A DNA stretch of 64,000 bases from Asparagopsis taxiformis (lineage: Eukaryota > Rhodophyta > Florideophyceae > Bonnemaisoniales > Bonnemaisoniaceae). The translations under genes and the position numbers were made by a program. Below the pieces are notes generated by a model, which saw nothing but the letters and a program-made list of their open reading frames with translations, made no database searches and had not been told where the DNA came from. How positions within the stretch are numbered: position 1 is the first letter of the stretch; every line of letters starts with the position of its first letter. The DNA is taken from NCBI GenBank assembly GCA_030407315.1, contig JALQPE010000216.1, forward strand, positions 124,001 through 188,000, in the 5' to 3' direction. Positions 1 through 10,403 of the stretch are shown here, in pieces.

Positions 1-672
1 GACCGAAATGCAAAGAACATCGGACGGCGCCGGCCGAAGCAAGCTGATGTCGCAAAGGTAAGGCCACAGCCTACAAGTAACGAGCAGAATTTGAACAGTA
101 GAGCAGCAACTGCAGCAGCAGAGGAAGGAAAAAACGTTTTGCGAAGAAGTGTAGACAAGGGCGGAAAAAGTAGAAGACCTTCCCTTCTGAGGCGTAGCAT
201 GGATGGAGAAGGCCGTTCATCGCGTGCATTGAGATTCATACGTGGGGACAACTCGCGGGTGTCACACGAAATGACGAGTTCGCGGGGATCATCGGAAGTG
301 ATGGAAACACCGAAGAAGCAACGGAAAATGTTTCCGGGGAGCGGCAGACAATATGAACGCGCGTTCCATTCTGCGTACAAATATGCACGTTGCGAAAGGA
401 AGATTTGTGAAATGCTGAAGAATCAAGGGTTGAAAACAAAGAGCGAACGAGGCGGACACAAGTTGACAGTGACACTGAGAGACGCTCCGGAGGGCCTTGC
501 AGTATGTCTCGATTTGTCGCAGTGCGACGGAGGGTGCGTCGTCCAACTGAAACGGTGCGGAAAAAACACGTGCGGTAGCAGGGCCGATGTAGCTGTTCAA
601 GAGTTTTACAAGCAGCTTGTGAACAATTTCGCCGCCACAGAACCTGGAGTTGCGGTGCGCGAACGACGCTAA
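1..672 (+). CDS. C-terminal part of an unidentified protein (possibly kinase-associated KA1-like tail); 5' end outside window
   Basis: The frame is open from the first base of the window to a TAA at 670-672, so this is the 3' part of a longer gene (about 223 visible codons). The first ~100 residues are basic and Ser/Arg-rich and look disordered. The last ~90 residues look folded: amphipathic stretches around YERAFHSAYKYARCERKICEML, then beta-like segments (KLTVTLRD, AVCLDLSQ, GCVVQLKRC) and a final helix (VQEFYKQLVNNF). That order, strands followed by a C-terminal helix, is reminiscent of the KA1 domain at the end of Chk1/AMPK-type kinases. No kinase domain is visible, so this assignment is only a suggestion. 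The reading frame itself is well supported by length and by codon use like the neighbours. Confidence 0.6.
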   Translation, partial: DRNAKNIGRRRPKQADVAKVRPQPTSNEQNLNSRAATAAAEEGKNVLRRSVDKGGKSRRPSLLRRSMDGEGRSSRALRFIRGDNSRVSHEMTSSRGSSEVMETPKKQRKMFPGSGRQYERAFHSAYKYARCERKICEMLKNQGLKTKSERGGHKLTVTLRDAPEGLAVCLDLSQCDGGCVVQLKRCGKNTCGSRADVAVQEFYKQLVNNFAATEPGVAVRERR

Positions 673-2282
673 GATTGTGTTTGTTGTTGCAAATTGTCGT
701 GCTGGATAAGCTAGATCTTTTCGAGTTGTACCATAAATGAATCTGTTGATTTGACGATCATGGCAGCATTTGCCGCATCTGGCATGGCTGGCGCGTCCAC
801 TGCACGAGTAGGTCGAGTTTGGTCTGATGCTTTCATGCGAGAGATTGTTTACATTAGACGTCGCGTCGACTGCGGTCGACTATGCACGCTGCGTTGGCGA
901 TGTTGCGTTACGTGCACGACGATTGTTCGCACCTACCATGTTACGTACCATTATCCAGCACGTTACCTTCACCTGTAGCATGGTCACGTTGGCGGCGCCT
1001 TGTTCTCGTGCAATTAATTGTATTTAAGGATCTGCTGTGGTGCGATGAAGCTCGAGTGGAATATATTCTCGTGCTGCGGAAGATGTAACATCAGTTTGCT
1101 CCGTTGATTTGTAGGCGTAGAGAACGTGTCAAGTGATACAAGCGTCGGGGTATGATGCTTGATTGCTCGAAGCAGTTCCGTCGAGTATCGCAATTCATGA
1201 TGTTTGGCGGTCAGCACTCACTATAGACCCAGATTATTTACAGCTCCATGTTAATTTCTTCTTGGCATATTCGAGATCGAGGTCATCGCGTAAGCCACGT
1301 GAGTGCTGTATCCCGTTGAAGAAGTTGACATTCTTCACAAAGCGGTGGTGCTTTCTGGGGTGACACGTTGAAGATTCACCAAGGTTACACTCGACATATG
1401 TGTGTGTTCATGTTAGCTTTGATGATGGATCAGCAATTTACATTTGCCATTCTATATTGTTTGACCATTTCCCGACGCGATAGCGCACGTTGTATAAATG
1501 AGGGAGGCGTCATCGACAGAAGAGGACATTCACTTGATGCGGATGCCCATTGATGTTTGTAGCGTTTTCATGTTTGCCTTTCCACCGGTCATAACCCACA
1601 TGTGGCTCTGGCGCTTTTTCGTAATTCTAGCGGATACAGCCTGTTTACATCGGATCCCCACATCTGATGTTCAGCATTGCTGTTTGTTGACACTGAAACT
1701 GCTTGGAACAGTCAAAGTGTCAGTACTAGCGATTCATTACAGTTGCTGGGATGCCGGTTGTCATAGGGCCAAACTGGAAGATAAATTGTTCAAAAGACAT
1801 ACCAGTATTGGGGATAATGCGAGCCTTGCTGGCTGGTGAATTCCACACCACAAACTCGCGGTGAAAGGGCAATCATAGATATGCGTAGAATTGTTCTCGA
1901 ATGGCTTTAGCAGTGGGATCCATCCACTTTGTCGTAAATGATTCAAGTTCACACAGTTTCTCTCTCCGCAACCTGAGCAGAACTGAAAAAAAACGATGCA
2001 GATGTGGTCACTGCAAATCACAGAGTGCTGGTTGATATTTAATGGTTTAGAATAGTAAAGTACTAAATTTCTCTCACAACACAGCCGCAGATTTAGTTAC
2101 AGTTAGAACGCAATGAGTTATGTACAGGTAACGTAGAAACGTGAAAAGGGCTCTTCTCCTTCCCCACGTTCCAAAATATATAACTGCCTACCCAGACATC
2201 TGCAGGAATGACAAGGATAAGCGATTGACATGCGATAAACGACGACATTAATATGGCTCAGTAAGTGTCAAGCCATAAAACT
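673..2282. other. Intergenic stretch, no gene recognised
   Basis: About 1.6 kb between two convergent genes. It holds only short overlapping frames on both strands without recognisable protein sequence, and no tRNA or structured RNA was noticed. A spliced small gene cannot be excluded. Confidence 0.5.
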
Positions 2283-3794
2283 CTACAGCAATTTGTCCGC
2301 TTGTGCAGTTCCGAAATTTGCACATTGTAGATTTAGAGACCCGCCATTATTTTGTCGCAGTTCTTTCACCAATTGCTCCAGATTGACGACTTCCTTGCCC
2401 ATCACATGTAGACTTAGCACGACGCCGAGCAGTGCAAAGCTTACAATGATCAGCGCGCAAATCGTAAACGCACGTAGCAAGCCGGGCGTCAAATCGCGTT
2501 TGTCAGTATTGCTGACATCTTTACCAGGCTCAGGCTCTGCGACGAGCTCACATGTGTCTTCGGCTTCCACGATAGGTGCCGGCTCGCTTTTCAACGGCAT
2601 AGCCGCCAGTTGCACTGGTGGTTCCGTCGGCGCTAGCGGCATGCTTGTTTCGATTGCAGGTTTCTCTGCATTGACGGCAGCGATTCCGACGTCTGTAAGC
2701 TGTGGTTCGGGAAGAGCAACTGAATTGTGACTCGCGTTGGGCTGTGTATTGTTCAATTCGGCAATTCTCTTCGATGCCAAATCCAAAACTTTCTGGAATG
2801 CAATCTTCGTCTCGGCCATTGCACCACTCTCAATCTTTCCGCGCAGCATAGTGCTCTTCTTAAAATGAATCGACAGACTGGCGATGAACAAAGTTTGATT
2901 GGGATTATCATGCGGCTTGAGTTCGAAAAAGGACTCGACTACAAAATAGTCGCCATACGGCGCGTCCAAATTCTGGCCCTCGAGTTCCACAACGACACCA
3001 TCGTCACTGGAGAACGAGTATCGTTGTTTCTCCTTGACGCGGGTCTCCTTGGGACCGATACGATAGCCGAGCGGTCTGTGAAAGGTCAACTCACGCGTCA
3101 TATACCCATCATCCGCGCGAGCCCACTCTGTCAGCGACAAATCGCGATTCTTGGCCATGGCGTGATAATTTCGAATCCAGTCTGAAATAAACAGCACGTT
3201 GAAAGCCTGTCTGACAGGCGCATTGAGCACGCCACGCGCACGCTCTGTCTTCCTGTGAAACGCATTGGCGGCCACCCTGTCCACGGGGTCGAGATGCGAG
3301 CGCCAGACAAGCGGGGCGGGCTCGACGTCTGCGACGGAGACAGCGGTGTTGACGGAGGTGGAGCTGATGTGGGCGTCGATGTTCATGTTCATGTTCATGT
3401 TCACGTTGGTGTCTATGTGGGGGAGCGATTTGGGGGCGGGCGGGTCGGACGCGTAGAGCGGATGCGGGTGCGGCTGGGGGATGGTACGAAGACTGGTCGG
3501 TTGCGACGCGATGCGGGACTGGATGAGATGGAAGACGTGATCGAGTTGTTGCAACGAGCCGATGATGACGGGGTCGCGCTGAGTGTGGACAAAGTAAATC
3601 TTGATAGCGTTGGGTATGAGACCGGATTTTCGTTTGGTGGCGTGCGAGATGTCTAAAAATGGAAATTTTTGTCGAGTGACGCCGCCGACTACTTGAGTGT
3701 AGAAAATTAGCGCCTGCGATGTTATGTGCATTTGACCGCGCTGTACTGTGTGTTTGACCAGTGTGGCCGGGAAAGATGCAATCACTTCTTCCAT
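2283..3794 (-). CDS. GRAM-VASt domain protein, ER-anchored sterol/lipid transfer (Lam/Ysp/GRAMD1/VAD1 type)
   Basis: 503 aa. Residues ~1-95 fit a GRAM (PH-like) domain (VQRGQMHITSQALIFYTQ). Residues ~185-345 fit a VASt/StART-like domain (FNVLFISDWIRNYHAMAK, LTFHRPLGYRIGPKE, YGDYFVVESFFELKPHD). A single membrane span lies at ~442-462, with a short C-terminal tail. This order is that of the family that moves sterols at ER contact sites and is tail-anchored in the ER. The linker carries an Asn-Met repeat encoded by a GTTCAT-type hexamer repeat (~3381-3410) and is otherwise Pro/Ala-rich. The ATG at 3794 is the first in frame; a stop lies about 17 codons upstream, so the GRAM domain starts almost at the N-terminus. 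The lipid specificity cannot be read from the sequence. Confidence 0.85.
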   Translation of the reverse strand: MEEVIASFPATLVKHTVQRGQMHITSQALIFYTQVVGGVTRQKFPFLDISHATKRKSGLIPNAIKIYFVHTQRDPVIIGSLQQLDHVFHLIQSRIASQPTSLRTIPQPHPHPLYASDPPAPKSLPHIDTNVNMNMNMNIDAHISSTSVNTAVSVADVEPAPLVWRSHLDPVDRVAANAFHRKTERARGVLNAPVRQAFNVLFISDWIRNYHAMAKNRDLSLTEWARADDGYMTRELTFHRPLGYRIGPKETRVKEKQRYSFSSDDGVVVELEGQNLDAPYGDYFVVESFFELKPHDNPNQTLFIASLSIHFKKSTMLRGKIESGAMAETKIAFQKVLDLASKRIAELNNTQPNASHNSVALPEPQLTDVGIAAVNAEKPAIETSMPLAPTEPPVQLAAMPLKSEPAPIVEAEDTCELVAEPEPGKDVSNTDKRDLTPGLLRAFTICALIIVSFALLGVVLSLHVMGKEVVNLEQLVKELRQNNGGSLNLQCANFGTAQADKLL

Positions 3795-4045
3795 CTTTGG
3801 GACGCCCGCTTTGGACGGTGGAACACGCTTCCTTCTTGTTCGCTTTTATAGCTTTTGTCACGACAGCACGGCACAACTCTTATGTGCACACCTCATCTGT
3901 TTTTTCGATTTTACATAAATTTCCAGCCGTCAGCTGTCAACAGATACAACTGTAATGCACCCAATTACAGTCATCATTGCTGTACCTGCAGTCTAAGTTG
4001 AAGCTTCGGATAACAAAATTTGTGGTAGCCTGCAACAAAAGAAAT

Positions 4046-4116
4046 TCCTCCACGGGGAATTGAACCCCGGCCTCCCGAGTGAGAGTCGGAAATCCTAACC
4101 ACTAGACCATAGAGGA
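4046..4116 (-). tRNA. tRNA-Glu, anticodon CTC
   Basis: 71-nt cloverleaf read on the minus strand. The 7-bp acceptor stem pairs TCCTCTA with TGGAGGA (one G-T pair). The D-arm/A-box is GGTCTAGTGGTTAGG. The anticodon stem-loop is TCCGA-CTCTCAC-TCGGG with anticodon CTC at 4081-4083, and the T-arm is CGGGG-TTCAATT-CCCCG. There is no intron and no encoded CCA. A T-run (TTTCTTTT) directly downstream serves as a Pol III terminator. The sequence closely follows eukaryotic cytosolic tRNA-Glu(CTC). Confidence 0.95.
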
Positions 4117-5439
4117 CGGCTTGACTCAGAAGCGCTTTGACAGTCAATTGAATTGTTTGCAACTCCATTCATTTTCATTCTACATCAATAGAACAGATTA
4201 GATGAGGAGATACAAGAGTAGCCGTTCCATAGAATACTGCTTGTTCAAGAAAAAAGCACGCAAATCAAAGAGTGTGGAATACGCTGATACCGCAACGCGT
4301 TTCCACACTCCAGCAAAGAAACGGACTGGCCAGAACACAGAACAGCTCGAAAAAGGCATCACAGCGGATGGTGTTCCGTACAATGGTGGAGAAAATGGCT
4401 CGGGCGATATTGGACCGAAGAGAGCTCGCCGACATCGAACAAGTAATGAACGAAATGATGCGATGGAATGGGGAGCAAAAAAACGAGCAGTCTACAGCCA
4501 GAGAGGAGAATGCGGAAGAAACGAAATGAACTGGTGAGGAGCCGAAGAGCCCTGGAACTCGATATAATCTACAAATTACATAGAGTGAGTGATGGCGATG
4601 GTTGCCGTCAACAAACAAAAATAAATTGTTCCGTAGCGTACACATACGCATTCCGATTCCGGTGTGATCAATCGACTAGATACCATTTCCCGCCGCCAAT
4701 CTCATGCAGCGAGACACTCAGGTCTCAGGATTGCAGCATATTGCAACGGTGGATACGTTCTGTCGCCAGCTGATAACGATACGTGCCACTTGGCGCCATC
4801 GAATGAGTCATCCAGAATCTGCGCTGAAACACGCGCATGGATGGCAAAAGCAGACAGTAGATACACAGCATCCGAATGGCTGACCAATCTATCGGGTCCG
4901 AAACGAAATCCGGATGTTTATGAAACGTGTAAGAGCTTGGATGCGATGAATCATCCACAAAATATACAAACCTACCTAGTATGCGTACAGGCCTCTAGGT
5001 ACAGTCGATCCGATATGACAAGTCGTCATCCAACCAGATCTGGCCCGACGCAATGCGTCTGATACGCAGCTGTAGATTCACGGCTGTAAGCACAGATACA
5101 GTAAGTGATAGTTTACCTCAAGATGCGGCGGATGATGCAACCTTTGGTCCGCAACCGTTTCGTCGGTCCCTATTTGAGCTCAGATACGACCGGGTCCTTG
5201 TGCCGACAAGTGCCGTGCATTTCTGCCCGTCTTTGATATCTGCAATTGCCGCCCGATGCGCTTTGTCAGGAACTTGTGACGCGGGCCAGAAAAAAGCTGC
5301 AAATGACGCAACATCTACTCCCATTTCAAATGCATATACCCTAACCGTGCATCCCACCAGCAGTCCGACTCGCCCACTCGTCTCTTCGTCGCCAACCCAT
5401 CTCAACAGTCCAACCCGTTCGCCACAGCCAGCCTGCAAC
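4117..5439. other. Intergenic stretch with weak, unassigned reading frames
   Basis: 1.3 kb. A frame around 4270-4529 encodes a helical, Met/Glu-rich stretch (from an ATG at about 4351: MVFRTMVEKMARAILDRR) that looks somewhat protein-like, but it has no upstream ATG and no recognised family. From 5053 a frame is open, in phase with the DUF2235 gene, and could extend that protein by 129 residues. Its low-complexity Pro/Ser/Thr sequence looks more like a translated 5' leader. Confidence 0.4.
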
Positions 5440-6738
5440 ATGCCGCGTTACGGCCAAGAATCGCAAAATTGGAAGCGCCTCATCGTTCTTTCTGATGGTA
5501 AGCATCGAGCAAAAACGCATCCGCTGTCTTTTCCACATCGAACCACACTAACCGAATATCCGCTCTTCTTCTCCTCCAATAGGAACTTGGCAAACGTAAG
5601 TTGGCCGCACATCCTTCCGTAACCGCTATTCCATACTAACATGTCATTCCTCTCTTCCGTGTCCGCAGTCCGGAAAACGTCATCCCCACCAACATTCTCA
5701 AGCTGTGCATGTCCGTCAAGATCGAGGACGACGAAGGTGTCCAACAAATCGTCTACTATGACGCAGGCGTGGGCACCCAGGGCGCCATTGATAAGGTTAT
5801 GGGCGGAGGTCTCGGAGAGGGCATCGATATCAACATTCAAGAGCTGTACACTTTCCTCGCCATGAACTATGATGATGGTGATGAAATCTACCTCTTCGGT
5901 TTCTCTAGAGGCTCATACACTGTCCGTTCTCTCTGTGGTTTCATCTACGAATCAGGACTCGTGCGTCGTGATCAGCTGCAATACGTCAAGGAGGCGTACG
6001 AACTGTACCGTGAGAACGAAGATGTAGAATCTGACCGTGCCGTGTCTTTCCGCGAGGAGCATGGCGATCGTGTTCCGATCAAATGTCTCGCATGTTTCGA
6101 CACTGTCGGTTCGCTCGGCCTGCCATTTGATGCGCCTGGTTTTTTGAGCCGCTTTAATTCGAAGAGGTACCAGTTCCACTCCACCAAGCTCAATCCGCTC
6201 ATTGAGAATGCTGTTCATTTGCTCAGTATTGACGAAGATCGAAGCGGTAAGTTTGGCATATCAATAGTGCGCACACATGGTAAGCATAGCCCGTCTGATT
6301 CTGACCGCTTTGTGTTGTTGCATTGCAGTGTTCTCCCCGACTAAAATGGACCTGAGCGACGAAGGAAACCCCAGCCAGCTCACTCAGTTGTTCTTCTGGG
6401 GCGGACATGGTGGCATTGGTGGCGGAGACTCTCGTCAGGAAGTCTGCTCTTCTATTACGATCAATTTCCTCATTGAGGAGATGGAGAAGCGTGAACTCGG
6501 CCTTGCGATCGATAAGAGTCAACTACCAGAGCCTGGAGATGTCGAAAGTGACATTGGTGATGTTTCGTCCAGTGCGGTCATGAGTTTTATCGAGAAACTG
6601 ACAGGAAAGCATGTGCGAAGCATTCCATCAATTGAGAAAGTACATCCCAGCGTCATCAAGAGATATCAATCGGTTTCGAGTTGGAGACCAGCTGCCCTTG
6701 AACCGCTAGATGAGGAGTTGATGAATGCCGAGGTGTGA
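5440..6738 (+). CDS. DUF2235 alpha/beta hydrolase, four exons including a 13-nt microexon
   Basis: Spliced model: 5440..5497, 5583..5595, 5669..6246, 6329..6738, giving 352 aa. Joining the exons restores the family's N-terminal signature (LIVLSDGTWQTPEN), which no unspliced frame contains. Introns are 85, 73 and 82 nt, all GT-AG. Intron 1 has CACTAAC (5546-5552), intron 2 a perfect TACTAAC (5634-5640) and intron 3 a CTGAC-type branch site. The protein has the conserved YYDAGVGTQG segment, a GFSRGS nucleophile elbow (GxSxG) and FDTVGSLGLP, typical of DUF2235 hydrolases, a family including bacterial Tle1-type phospholipases and widespread fungal and algal proteins. The substrate here is unknown. 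An in-frame upstream ATG at 5053 is an alternative start, less likely for reasons of composition. Confidence 0.88.
5583..5595 (+). other. 13-nt microexon of the DUF2235 gene
   Basis: GAACTTGGCAAAC lies between ...CCAATAG and GTAAGTTGG. It supplies most of the conserved Gly-Thr-Trp-Gln-Thr of the domain. Skipping it would shift the frame. Confidence 0.85.
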
Positions 6739-8398
6739 TGGCGGCTGGTTTTTAGCACATGTTTTCGTATTTGAGATACGAGATTATCAAGTCGGGATGC
6801 TGTGTTGCTGTAGTTGTTCTAGTTGACATGAAGTAAAAGATTGGCGCCTAGTATGCAGTGGTCGTGAGCGTAAAGTTGGCGATGCACTGCCACAGTAGCG
6901 AGCTGGTTTTTGTCGCGAGCCTCGCAGAATATGGCATCAAGTGCATAAATTTCTTGTATGACAAATCGAAATGTTTTTGATCACATGAAATATCGATATG
7001 GGCGGGACCCTAGTCGTTTGTACGCGTAGAGAAATATACGGCTCGACACTACCTGGAACGTTGGTCAACTTGGGCGATATCCAATGTTCCCTGGTTGCTC
7101 TTGTTTTACTGCTTCTTGATTCTCCATGACGGCGAATGTAGAATATTCCGCTCGTTCTTTTGCAAACCGTAAGACGGGGCAGAGAGAAACATTGGGGAAT
7201 TATTCAAATCAAGTTTTGCCAGCACGAGAAAATTGCGCACATACGGAGAACTGTACAACTTTAAAATAAACAGCAAAAAATGCATGTAGAGTTGAAATGA
7301 ACCTGGACTTGAATGCTTGCAACCTACAAGTGTTTTGGTATTGTTGATGGCAGAGTCGCTATTTCATTGACACTGGTTTGTCAATTTCAGATCGCTCATT
7401 CATTTCGCAACCAGCTGCGATAGCGACATAGGTATGCTGAAGAGATAGCATATTACAAGTGAAACTCGAGTCTAGACGTACGTATCACTTGAGAGTCTGG
7501 CTGCACGTATAAGTGCAAAAACTCTCGTCGCCAATTTTTATTCATCTTTCGTACACAATTTGTGGTCCAACTAGACATGAAATAATTCTCGGATTGAAGA
7601 GAAAGTTTGTCTCAACTGGCGAGGTAAGGGAATATTGGAATAGGTAAGTGTTGTTGTAAATACGTGTATAGCGTCACCAGTTTATAGCAAGTCTCTGGTC
7701 GTGTAGGTTGCGATATTGGGTCCATCATCGACTGTGATATCTGCTTCAAAGCATATAGAAAGGCGAAACAGTGAAGAGATGGAAAATTGTATGTTGCAAA
7801 TCGCTACAAGAGAAGCATATACCATTGTGTTCAATGAGACCCGTACATGCTTCCTGTTTTGTGGTGCGGACATGTTGACTCGGGACAGCAGGAATCGAAC
7901 CTCAGGATGAGGGCAGGGCTACAGTTTACTTGAATAATGTTTTCTGACTAGAAGGTTTATTGCGATCTGAATGAGCAAGGCGATGTTCTATCCGGCCAGC
8001 CCGCAGCGCTACGAGTAGTGACTTGTGGGCGGTCGTTATTTTTTTGTTAAACACTTTAATCCATCAAGTGTTGAAATGCAAAAAACACAGACGTGCTACA
8101 AAACAGAAAACCTTGGTACGATCTTTTCCACTTTGAGAGCCTCTCCGTCTCGCCATTGGTCGCCTTTGATCTCGGGAGGTTCGGCCTTCAAATTATCCAA
8201 AATACAGGACAAAAAGTGACGTCACCATATGTGGACGAGTTGGACAATTTAACGCGTGTCCAAATCACCCAAAAATCTCATCAAGCGTCAAAAGATATTT
8301 CTAGTTGAAAGTCAAATAACCTCCCAAAGCGATTCTATATTCAGATCTACCGACGCCTTCACAACAGCAACACTTGTACCACACCAACCAACACCCAA
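6739..8398. other. Intergenic stretch, no gene recognised
   Basis: 1.66 kb between the DUF2235 gene and lycopene cyclase. AT-richer than the flanking genes, with stops in all frames and no recognisable RNA gene. It presumably contains the lycopene cyclase promoter at its right end. Confidence 0.5.
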
Positions 8399-9961
8399 AT
8401 GGTTATACCACCGCTATTTGCGCCCTCCCTCCCCGTCGAGGCATCGACACGCAGCTTTCACGCCAACAAGAGCGTTCGTCCGCACCTACGCCACATACAT
8501 CCTGCGCGACGTTGCGCAAAAGCCTCTCTGACAACACCCGCGCGCTACTCTGACGACACGCCGCTTGTCGCCGAGTCTCCGACGCCGTCGCAGCGCGCAG
8601 TGACTCTCTACGACGTCGTTGTGATCGGCGGCGGACCGGCCGGTCTGTCACTATCGGCGGCGCTAGCGACGCGCGGGGTGAAAATAGCCTGTTTGGACGC
8701 GAGCATCGACCGGCCATGGCCGAATCATTACGGCGTCTGGGCGGACGAATTTGAGCGTGTCGGGTTGGAAGAGTGTGCGACAAATGTCTACGACACGACT
8801 GCTGTGTACTCGAGCGACGGGAAAACAGTGCTCAACCGGCCGTACATCCGCGTTGACCGTGTCAAATTGAAGAATCGACTCGTGTCGCGCTGTCTGGACA
8901 ACGGCGTGCGCATTGAAAAGGCGTTTGTGAGAGACGTATCGCACGTGTCCGATCAACAGTCAGTGGTGGCTTTCGCGCCCGTGAGCGGCAAGTTGGCCGC
9001 AGATGGCGCCGACTTGCGCGACGAGTTTGTGGTGTGTCGACAGGAGGGTCAGCTGCGTGCGCGACTGGTTGTGGATTGCACGGGGCATGCGTTGCAGTTC
9101 ACAGACGTCAAATCAGCGGCGGCGTTTAGGAAACCGTGGGAGCAGGCGGCGTATGGAATTGAAGCGGAAGTGGTTTCGCATCCGTATCAGACGGACGAGA
9201 TGTTGTTGATGGACTTTCGAGATGCGCATATGCGGACGGAGGAGAGTTTGGGTGAGGTTTCGGAAAGGCAACCGACGTTTTTGTATGTGTTTCCTACGGA
9301 TGAGAAGAGGGCGTTTTTCGAAGAGACGTCTGTAATTGCACCGACGGCGGTCAGCTTTGATGACTTGAAGGAGAGATTGTATAGACGTCTTGATGCAGAT
9401 GGGGTGAAGATTACAAAGGTGATCGAGGAGGAGTTTTCGCTGATTCCTATGGGCGGTAGCTTGCCGGTTACTGGTCAGAGGACGGTCGGGTTTGGAGGGG
9501 CGGCATGTTTGGTGCATCCAGCGACTGGGTATATGGTTGCGCGGACGGTGCGAATGGCCGAGGAGGTCGCCAAGACTATTGCGGATGGACTGGAGAGAGT
9601 TGGGGATAGTGGGGAGGTGATGGAGGTTTCGCAAGCGGTTTGGGACTGCACGTGGAGCTTGTCGTTGCGACGTCAGCGAGACTTTTTGGATTTTGGTGCG
9701 GAGCTGTTGGGAGTGCTGACCATGGATGAGTCGAGACGATTCTTCAAGGCATTCTTCAACTTACCACAGGAGTTGTGGAGCCGATTCTTGAGCTTTGAAT
9801 TGAACACACCAGGGGATCGAATATACTTTGCGCTCTACTTTTTCGCGATAGCTTCCAACCCGATTCGAGTTTCATTGCTGCGAGGAATTGTCGAGGTCGG
9901 CAAGTGGAAATTGATTCGTAGCGTTTTGCCATTATGGATGTCGAGCGGTGAAGAGAGTTAG
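8399..9961 (+). CDS. Lycopene cyclase (beta/epsilon, plant-type flavoprotein), plastid-targeted
   Basis: 520 aa, single exon. Residues 1-~65 are Ser/Arg/Ala-rich with few acids, as in a plastid transit peptide. The FAD-binding Rossmann motif GGGPAGLSL follows at ~77-85. Family motifs follow in order: NHYGVWADEFE, the Pro-Trp-Glu-Gln-Ala-Ala-Tyr-Gly segment, MDFRD, FLYVFPT with FFEETS, IPMGGSLP, and GGAACLVHPATGYMVAR. These define the LCYB/LCYE family, which closes ionone rings on lycopene. The cyclase signature FFEETS mixes features of both subfamilies, so beta versus epsilon is left open; a phylogeny would decide. A P450 resembling carotenoid hydroxylases follows 442 bp downstream in the same orientation, consistent with the next pathway step. 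Confidence 0.92.
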   Translation: MVIPPLFAPSLPVEASTRSFHANKSVRPHLRHIHPARRCAKASLTTPARYSDDTPLVAESPTPSQRAVTLYDVVVIGGGPAGLSLSAALATRGVKIACLDASIDRPWPNHYGVWADEFERVGLEECATNVYDTTAVYSSDGKTVLNRPYIRVDRVKLKNRLVSRCLDNGVRIEKAFVRDVSHVSDQQSVVAFAPVSGKLAADGADLRDEFVVCRQEGQLRARLVVDCTGHALQFTDVKSAAAFRKPWEQAAYGIEAEVVSHPYQTDEMLLMDFRDAHMRTEESLGEVSERQPTFLYVFPTDEKRAFFEETSVIAPTAVSFDDLKERLYRRLDADGVKITKVIEEEFSLIPMGGSLPVTGQRTVGFGGAACLVHPATGYMVARTVRMAEEVAKTIADGLERVGDSGEVMEVSQAVWDCTWSLSLRRQRDFLDFGAELLGVLTMDESRRFFKAFFNLPQELWSRFLSFELNTPGDRIYFALYFFAIASNPIRVSLLRGIVEVGKWKLIRSVLPLWMSSGEES

Positions 9962-10403
9962 AGAGAGCCTTTATTAATGACACGTGTTAGTAACGACTGG
10001 AAATAAAAACAGGAGTGCACTTTCTGCGAAACGTCATCACGCAACCAACCGGCGCACGCCGTAATTTTCAGGGTGCCCAGCACATCATTCCAGGCCGTAC
10101 AATCGGAGTCTGCACCCGATGAGATCGTCGCTCGCTCATTCCTTGCATTCCTGACCGCATGATTGGTCCGCCTCCATTTCACCCATTCATCACGCTACAC
10201 GATCAACTCACTCGAACACGTTTCATCTACCAATTTATCTTATCCGCATCGACTGACACCTCTCGCTCCCGTCTCGTAGATAGTCGTGCCGTCTGCCGTA
10301 GCCCCATCTCGAGCCATTCGCTGCCACCCTCTCCGTCCGCATTCCATTCATATACCGACCAGTCGCGCACATCCCACGCCGACCGTCCGCCCTCGGTATC
10401 GCC
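9962..10403. other. Spacer between lycopene cyclase and P450
   Basis: 442 bp. Carries the 3' end of the cyclase transcript and the P450 promoter. CT-rich toward the P450 start; no reading frame of interest. Confidence 0.5.

Noticed and set aside
4202..4537. 111-aa and 85-aa overlapping ORFs near the tRNA
   Set aside because: No recognised family, competing frames, and no convincing splice sites; described only as weak coding potential.
5053..5439. In-frame 129-residue N-terminal extension of the DUF2235 protein
   Set aside because: Composition is Pro/Ser/Thr-rich leader-like, and the internal ATG at 5440 gives the normal start of the domain; left as an alternative only.
7861..7925. Minus-strand string GAGGTTCGATTCCTG resembling a tRNA T-arm
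   Set aside because: Only three T-stem pairs form, no matching acceptor 5' strand or anticodon arm is present upstream or in permuted order.
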